Shown in pieces: positions 6,510 through 9,664 of a DNA stretch of 9,664 bases. Position numbers and translations under genes: made by a program. How positions within the stretch are numbered: the stretch's first letter is position 1; the number at the start of each line of letters is the position of its first letter. The stretch is from an uncultured Ruminococcus sp. (GTDB taxonomy: Bacteria > Bacillota > Clostridia > Oscillospirales > Ruminococcaceae). The notes under the pieces are model-generated. The model worked only from the letters and a program-made list of their open reading frames with translations, was not told where the DNA came from and searched no databases. The stretch lies in contig CALDFS010000065.1 in the NCBI GenBank assembly GCA_937942105.1, positions 1-9,664 of the forward strand, in the 5' to 3' direction.

Positions 6510-8289
6510 TTATATGCTCCTCCTTTCCCGATTCCAGCCTTTGCAAATCGACCGTCAGGCGGTATTCGTCACAGCGCTCGTAAAGCTCGGCATGAGTGCC
6601 GACGTCTAAGATTTTTCCGTCGTCCACAAATATTATCTTGTCCATATTTTCAATGGTGGTAACTCTGTGAGCTATAAGAATAGTGGTCTTTCCGCCGCGA
6701 AGGGCTTTAAGGTTTGCAAGTATTTCCTTTTCGGTTTTAACGTCTACAGCGGAAACCGAATCGTCAAGAATAAGAACGGATGCGTCCTTCATCAGCGCGC
6801 GCGCGATGGAAATGCGCTGCTTCTGCCCGCCCGAAACGGTAACTCCGCGCTCGCCCAGAACCGTTTCATAGCCGAGGGAGAATTCTTTGATATTGTCATC
6901 CACCGCAGCCATCTCGGCGGCGTATTCCGGGGTGAGCGAGGTCGAATCATCCGAGGCAAAGCGGATGTTAGCGTCAATCGTGTCGCTGAACAGGAAATTG
7001 TCCTGCGGGACGTATGCGCAGAACCGCCGAACCGTCTTGATTGGCAGGGTGTTTATATCGTGCCCGTCAATAAAAACAGTGCCGTCGGGGACGTTGTAGG
7101 AGCGCAGAATCAAGTCTACAATGGTAGTTTTGCCTGAACCTGTGCGCCCGATTATGCCCACGTTTTCGCCCGCGCTTATCTTAAAGGATGCATCCCGCAG
7201 AACGTCATACTCGCCGTCGGGGTAGCGGAAAGTCAGGTTCCTGAATTCGATGTCGCCGCGGACGGTGTCTACATCCACAACATCGGGGGAGTCCTTAACG
7301 TCGATTTCGGCGTCCAGAAGCTCGGAAATTCGCTTTAATGACGCCTTGCCCTGCGAATTCATATTTATAAGCTCAGAGACTGCCATAACAGGCCACACCA
7401 CCGAGTTGAAATATCCTATAAATTCCACCAGCTGACCGGCGTTGAATATGCCCTTGTAGGCTAAATATCCGCCATAGCCTAAGATTATGCAGATAACCGA
7501 TTCAACCAGCAGGGTGACCGAGATGTTAAGCGTAACCGAAAGGCGGGTGTATTCAACGTTGGCATTTTCGTTGAGCTTGTTTAGCTTGCGGAAAGCCATA
7601 AGCTCCTTACCTTCCTTAACGAACGCTTTTATAACGGCGATACCGGCAAAGCTTTCCTGCGAGAAGTCGGAAAGCATCGAGAATGCTTCCTGCCTTGTTT
7701 CCCACTTCTTGGTCATGTACTTTCCGATGATGAACCCGCAGGACATCAGAAGAGCCATCGGTATAACGGAAAGGAGAGCTAAAACCACGTTCATTCTGAG
7801 CATCTTTGAGTATGCCAGAAGTCCCAAAAACAGCGCGTCGCAGAACATAAGTATGCCGTTTGAAAAGCAGTTCTGAACCGTTTCAAGATCGTTTGTGAAC
7901 AGCGACATCAGGTTGCCAACCTTGTTCACCTGGTAATACTGCTGCGAAAGCTCCTTGCAGTGGTCAAACATCCTGGCGCGCAGGTCGGTTTCGACCTTTA
8001 TGCCGGAACCGAAGAAGCATATTCTCCACATAAATCTGCCCAGAACTATTCCTATAATTATCCCGATAAGCGGCAGGCATACCTTGTCTAAAAGATAGTC
8101 CATATCAAAGACCTCGCTTGCGCCGCCTTCGCTTATTATAAAGCCCTGATTCATGCCGTTGATAACGGTTCTGTAAAGCTCGGGAACTATAAGCTGCAAA
8201 TAGTCAACAAGTATCAAAGCCGCCAGTCCCAGCAAAAGCGAGGGCGCGTATTTGGCATAGTACCTGTTAATGTGTTTACCGAAAATCAT
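6502..8289 (-). CDS. ABC exporter half-transporter, first subunit (LmrC/BmrC/YheI-like, degenerate site)
   Basis: This is the partner half-exporter of the gene that follows it. The 595 residues comprise a six-helix transmembrane domain (about 15-320) and a nucleotide-binding domain: Walker A GRTGSGKT (381-388), canonical signature SGGQ (486-489), Walker B ending LILDD with Asp509 followed by Asp510 where the catalytic Glu normally sits, and H-loop His541. The Glu-to-Asp change is characteristic of the non-catalytic subunit in heterodimeric exporters (BmrC, LmrC, TM287). Together with SAGQ in the other subunit it predicts one degenerate and one hydrolytic ATP site. A ~25-residue stretch between the first two helices (about 48-73) is longer than a minimal loop and would face outside. 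The start ATG 8289 is supported by AAAGGA (8302-8297) 7 bases upstream and by the usual distance to the first helix. Transcription probably starts from the tandem promoters at 8350-8390. Drug, peptide or lipid export are all possible. Confidence 0.93.
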   Translation of the reverse strand: MIFGKHINRYYAKYAPSLLLGLAALILVDYLQLIVPELYRTVINGMNQGFIISEGGASEVFDMDYLLDKVCLPLIGIIIGIVLGRFMWRICFFGSGIKVETDLRARMFDHCKELSQQYYQVNKVGNLMSLFTNDLETVQNCFSNGILMFCDALFLGLLAYSKMLRMNVVLALLSVIPMALLMSCGFIIGKYMTKKWETRQEAFSMLSDFSQESFAGIAVIKAFVKEGKELMAFRKLNKLNENANVEYTRLSVTLNISVTLLVESVICIILGYGGYLAYKGIFNAGQLVEFIGYFNSVVWPVMAVSELINMNSQGKASLKRISELLDAEIDVKDSPDVVDVDTVRGDIEFRNLTFRYPDGEYDVLRDASFKISAGENVGIIGRTGSGKTTIVDLILRSYNVPDGTVFIDGHDINTLPIKTVRRFCAYVPQDNFLFSDTIDANIRFASDDSTSLTPEYAAEMAAVDDNIKEFSLGYETVLGERGVTVSGGQKQRISIARALMKDASVLILDDSVSAVDVKTEKEILANLKALRGGKTTILIAHRVTTIENMDKIIFVDDGKILDVGTHAELYERCDEYRLTVDLQRLESGKEEHINA

Positions 8290-8349
8290 TGCCTTATCCT
8301 TTCCTTATAAATATAATAGTATAATTCTATGTTTTCGCACGTACTTGAT

Positions 8350-8378
8350 ATCATAGCACAGTATTATAAATAAATCAA
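8350..8378 (-). promoter_or_regulatory. Promoter P2 of the ABC exporter operon (extended -10)
   Basis: Read on the minus strand, TTGATT (8378-8373) is followed after 17 bases by TATGAT (8355-8350), preceded by TGC, which gives an extended -10. The expected start is near 8343, with a leader of about 54 bases before ATG 8289. Spacing and motif quality make this the best promoter candidate for the operon. Confidence 0.65.
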
Positions 8379-8390
8379 GCACAAAATCAA
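8363..8390 (-). promoter_or_regulatory. Promoter P1 of the ABC exporter operon, overlapping P2
   Basis: Read on the minus strand, TTGATT (8390-8385) is followed after 16 bases by a perfect TATAAT (8368-8363). Transcription would begin near 8356. It overlaps P2 and its -35 box starts at the base right after the feo terminator stem, so the U tract of the terminator and the -35 elements share sequence. P1 and P2 may be alternative readings of one promoter region. Confidence 0.5.
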
Positions 8391-8424
8391 AATATCTCCC
8401 GCCGCTTATGCAACGGAAGATATT
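8391..8424 (-). terminator. Intrinsic terminator after the feo genes
   Basis: On the minus strand, a 15-bp stem (8424-8410 with 8405-8391, three of the pairs G-U) closes a 4-base AUAA loop. It is followed by an interrupted U-rich tract (TTGATTTT, 8390-8383). It lies 27 bases after the stop of the Cys-rich protein gene and directly before the ABC operon promoters. The interrupted U tract suggests that some read-through is possible. Confidence 0.7.
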
Positions 8425-8451
8425 ATTACATTTTCAGGTGTTTTTTGCGCC

Positions 8452-8631
8452 CTACCCGCACTTTTCCTTTTTGCAGCTGCCTGCCATTGGGCAGCCTGAG
8501 CAGCCCGGGCATCCGCAGGATTTCCCTGTCTTTTTGTCCTTAACCATCACTGCGATAATCGCCGCGACTATTCCGATAAGTATAAGCAAAATTATCGTCG
8601 TGGGCAGATACTCTATAATCACAGACATCAT
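8452..8631 (-). CDS. FeoB-associated Cys-rich membrane protein (59 residues)
   Basis: This is a small single-pass membrane protein of the FeoB-associated Cys-rich family, found next to feoB in many Firmicutes and Bacteroidetes, where it is thought to assist ferrous iron uptake in the role FeoC has in enterobacteria. That function is inferred, not proven. A hydrophobic helix covers about residues 11-30, followed by a basic stretch (KDKKTGK) and a short cytosolic tail with six cysteines (39, 41, 44, 47, 53, 58), including CGCPGCSGC, which could bind iron or another metal. The first ATG (8631) overlaps the feoB stop codon as ATGA, and GGAG lies 7 bases upstream inside feoB, so translation is coupled to feoB. 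A second ATG follows at once (8628) and would shorten the protein by one residue. The gene is below common length cut-offs and easily missed. A hairpin terminator follows the stop. Confidence 0.9.
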   Translation of the reverse strand: MMSVIIEYLPTTIILLILIGIVAAIIAVMVKDKKTGKSCGCPGCSGCPMAGSCKKEKCG

Positions 8632-9664
8632 GCCTTAGCTCCGTTAGCCTTTGCTGAGGGCTTTCTTACAATAAGGAACACAAACGCCGCCAGAACGGCA
8701 AACGCCGCGATAATTCCGATAAGGTTGCCTCTGCCCACAAGCATCATTCCGAACTGATATATCATCAGCGATACCGCGTAGGCAAGCCCGCACTGATAGC
8801 CGATGGCGGCAAACGTCCACTTCGGGCTGTTCATCTCCCGCCGGATTGCGCCGATTGCGGCAACGCAGGGCGCGCACAGCAGGTTGAACATCAAAAAGCT
8901 GTAGGCGGAAAGCTTAGTCATGCTTTCAAAGTCCAGTACTCCGAATACGCCGACGATTTCTTCCTTTGCAAGTATTCCCATAAGCGTTGCAACCGAGGCC
9001 TTGGCGTTTCCGAAGCCAAGCGGCGTGAATATAACCGAAACGCCCTTGCCGATAACGCCTAAAATGCTTGCTTCCAGAGCCATGTTGATATCAAGCGTCA
9101 GGCTTCCGCCGATAAAGCCAACGTGTGAAAACGTCCATATTGCAATCGAAGCCAGCAGAATGATTGTTCCCGCCTTTTTGATGTAAGAGCTGCCGCGCTC
9201 CCACATCGAGTGCATAAGGTTCTTAAAGGTGGGCATGTGATATGGCGGAAGCTCCATAACGAACGGTGCAGGCTCGCTGATAAACGGCTTTGTCTTTTTC
9301 AGGATGATTCCCGAAAGCACCACCGCAATAACTCCGGCAAAGTATGCCGAAGGCGCTATCCACCAAGCCCCGCCGAACAACGCTGTGGATATCATTGCGA
9401 TAACAGGCAGCTTAGCGCCGCAGGGGATGAACGAGGTCGTCATAATAGTCATCCGCCGGTCGCTTTCGTTCTCAATCGTGCGGGAGGACATTATGCCCGG
9501 CACCGAGCAGCCGGTTCCTATCAGCAGCGGGATAAAGGATTTTCCCGAAAGCCCGAACTTGCGGAAAAGCTTATCCATAACAAATGCGATTCGCGACATA
9601 TATCCGCAGGCTTCAAGGAAGGCAAGGAACAGGAAAAGCACCAGCATCTGCGGCACAAAGCCCA
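8628..9664 (-). CDS. feoB: Ferrous iron transporter FeoB, C-terminal membrane half (5' end outside window)
   Basis: FeoB imports Fe2+ across the cytoplasmic membrane and couples a cytosolic G domain to a transmembrane pore. Only the last ~345 residues are present. The frame is open to the right edge, and the GTPase domain and first membrane helices lie beyond it. Visible features are the Gate-type membrane segments, the motif GTGCSVPG (9518-9495), whose Cys lies in a segment conserved across FeoB pores, the stretch FIPCGAKLPVIA soon after, the linker helix with WERGSSYIKKAGTII, the motif LAKEEIVG, and a second Cys-containing segment NLLCAPCVAAIGAIRREM near the end. The C-terminus ends in a short basic tail. 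No start codon belongs to this fragment: the GTG at 9656 is an internal Val. The next gene starts within the stop codon. An upstream feoA is expected outside the window. Regulation, for instance by Fur, cannot be judged because the promoter is not included. Confidence 0.97.
   Translation of the reverse strand, partial: GFVPQMLVLFLFLAFLEACGYMSRIAFVMDKLFRKFGLSGKSFIPLLIGTGCSVPGIMSSRTIENESDRRMTIMTTSFIPCGAKLPVIAMISTALFGGAWWIAPSAYFAGVIAVVLSGIILKKTKPFISEPAPFVMELPPYHMPTFKNLMHSMWERGSSYIKKAGTIILLASIAIWTFSHVGFIGGSLTLDINMALEASILGVIGKGVSVIFTPLGFGNAKASVATLMGILAKEEIVGVFGVLDFESMTKLSAYSFLMFNLLCAPCVAAIGAIRREMNSPKWTFAAIGYQCGLAYAVSLMIYQFGMMLVGRGNLIGIIAAFAVLAAFVFLIVRKPSAKANGAKA

Noticed and set aside
8408..8638. 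76-codon + strand frame opposite the Cys-rich peptide gene
   Set aside because: The minus-strand reading gives a clear FeoB-associated protein coupled to feoB. The + strand frame has no SD and resembles nothing.

Overview
The window looks like chromosomal DNA from a Gram-positive anaerobe of the class Clostridia, most likely a gut Oscillospirales/Ruminococcaceae-type organism. This is inferred from the style of the EF-G, EF-Tu and FeoB proteins, the GGAGG-type ribosome binding sites, the heterodimeric LmrCD/BmrCD-type exporter and the small FeoB-associated Cys-rich protein. I see no phage, insertion sequence, CRISPR array, rRNA or tRNA.

Layout. On the + strand, bases 1-1740 are the 3' part of fusA (EF-G). 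A 134-base gap follows that holds a strong sigma-A type promoter, then tuf (EF-Tu, 1875-3074) and its intrinsic terminator (3109-3145). The gap from 3075 to 3228 also carries an ECF-type promoter and a perfect 14-base palindrome. These lead into a 446-codon gene (3229-4569) that encodes an ECF sigma factor continued in frame by a 256-residue soluble domain of unknown function. A bidirectional terminator (4575-4612) separates this gene from the convergent minus-strand half of the window. On the minus strand, in order of transcription, come the C-terminal half of feoB (9664-8628, cut by the window edge), a 59-codon FeoB-associated Cys-rich membrane protein (8631-8452), a hairpin terminator (8424-8391), tandem sigma-A promoters, and two ABC exporter half-transporters (8289-6502 and 6509-4620) that overlap by 8 bases.

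How the genes work together. fusA and tuf are the end of the str-type translation operon. feoB and the Cys-rich peptide form a translationally coupled ferrous iron import unit. The two ABC genes make an asymmetric heterodimer: the first subunit has Asp in place of the catalytic Glu, and the second has an altered signature motif, so one ATP site should be degenerate and one active.

The most interesting region is the ECF locus (3155-4569). Its promoter fits the ECF consensus (TGAACC-N16-CGTC) and the palindrome sits at the predicted transcription start. The gene begins with a 33-base tandem duplication. A canonical Shine-Dalgarno plus ATG lies exactly at the junction between the sigma module and the C-terminal domain. 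That suggests an autoregulated one-component sigma switch that arose by fusing two adjacent genes and may still make the C-terminal domain separately.
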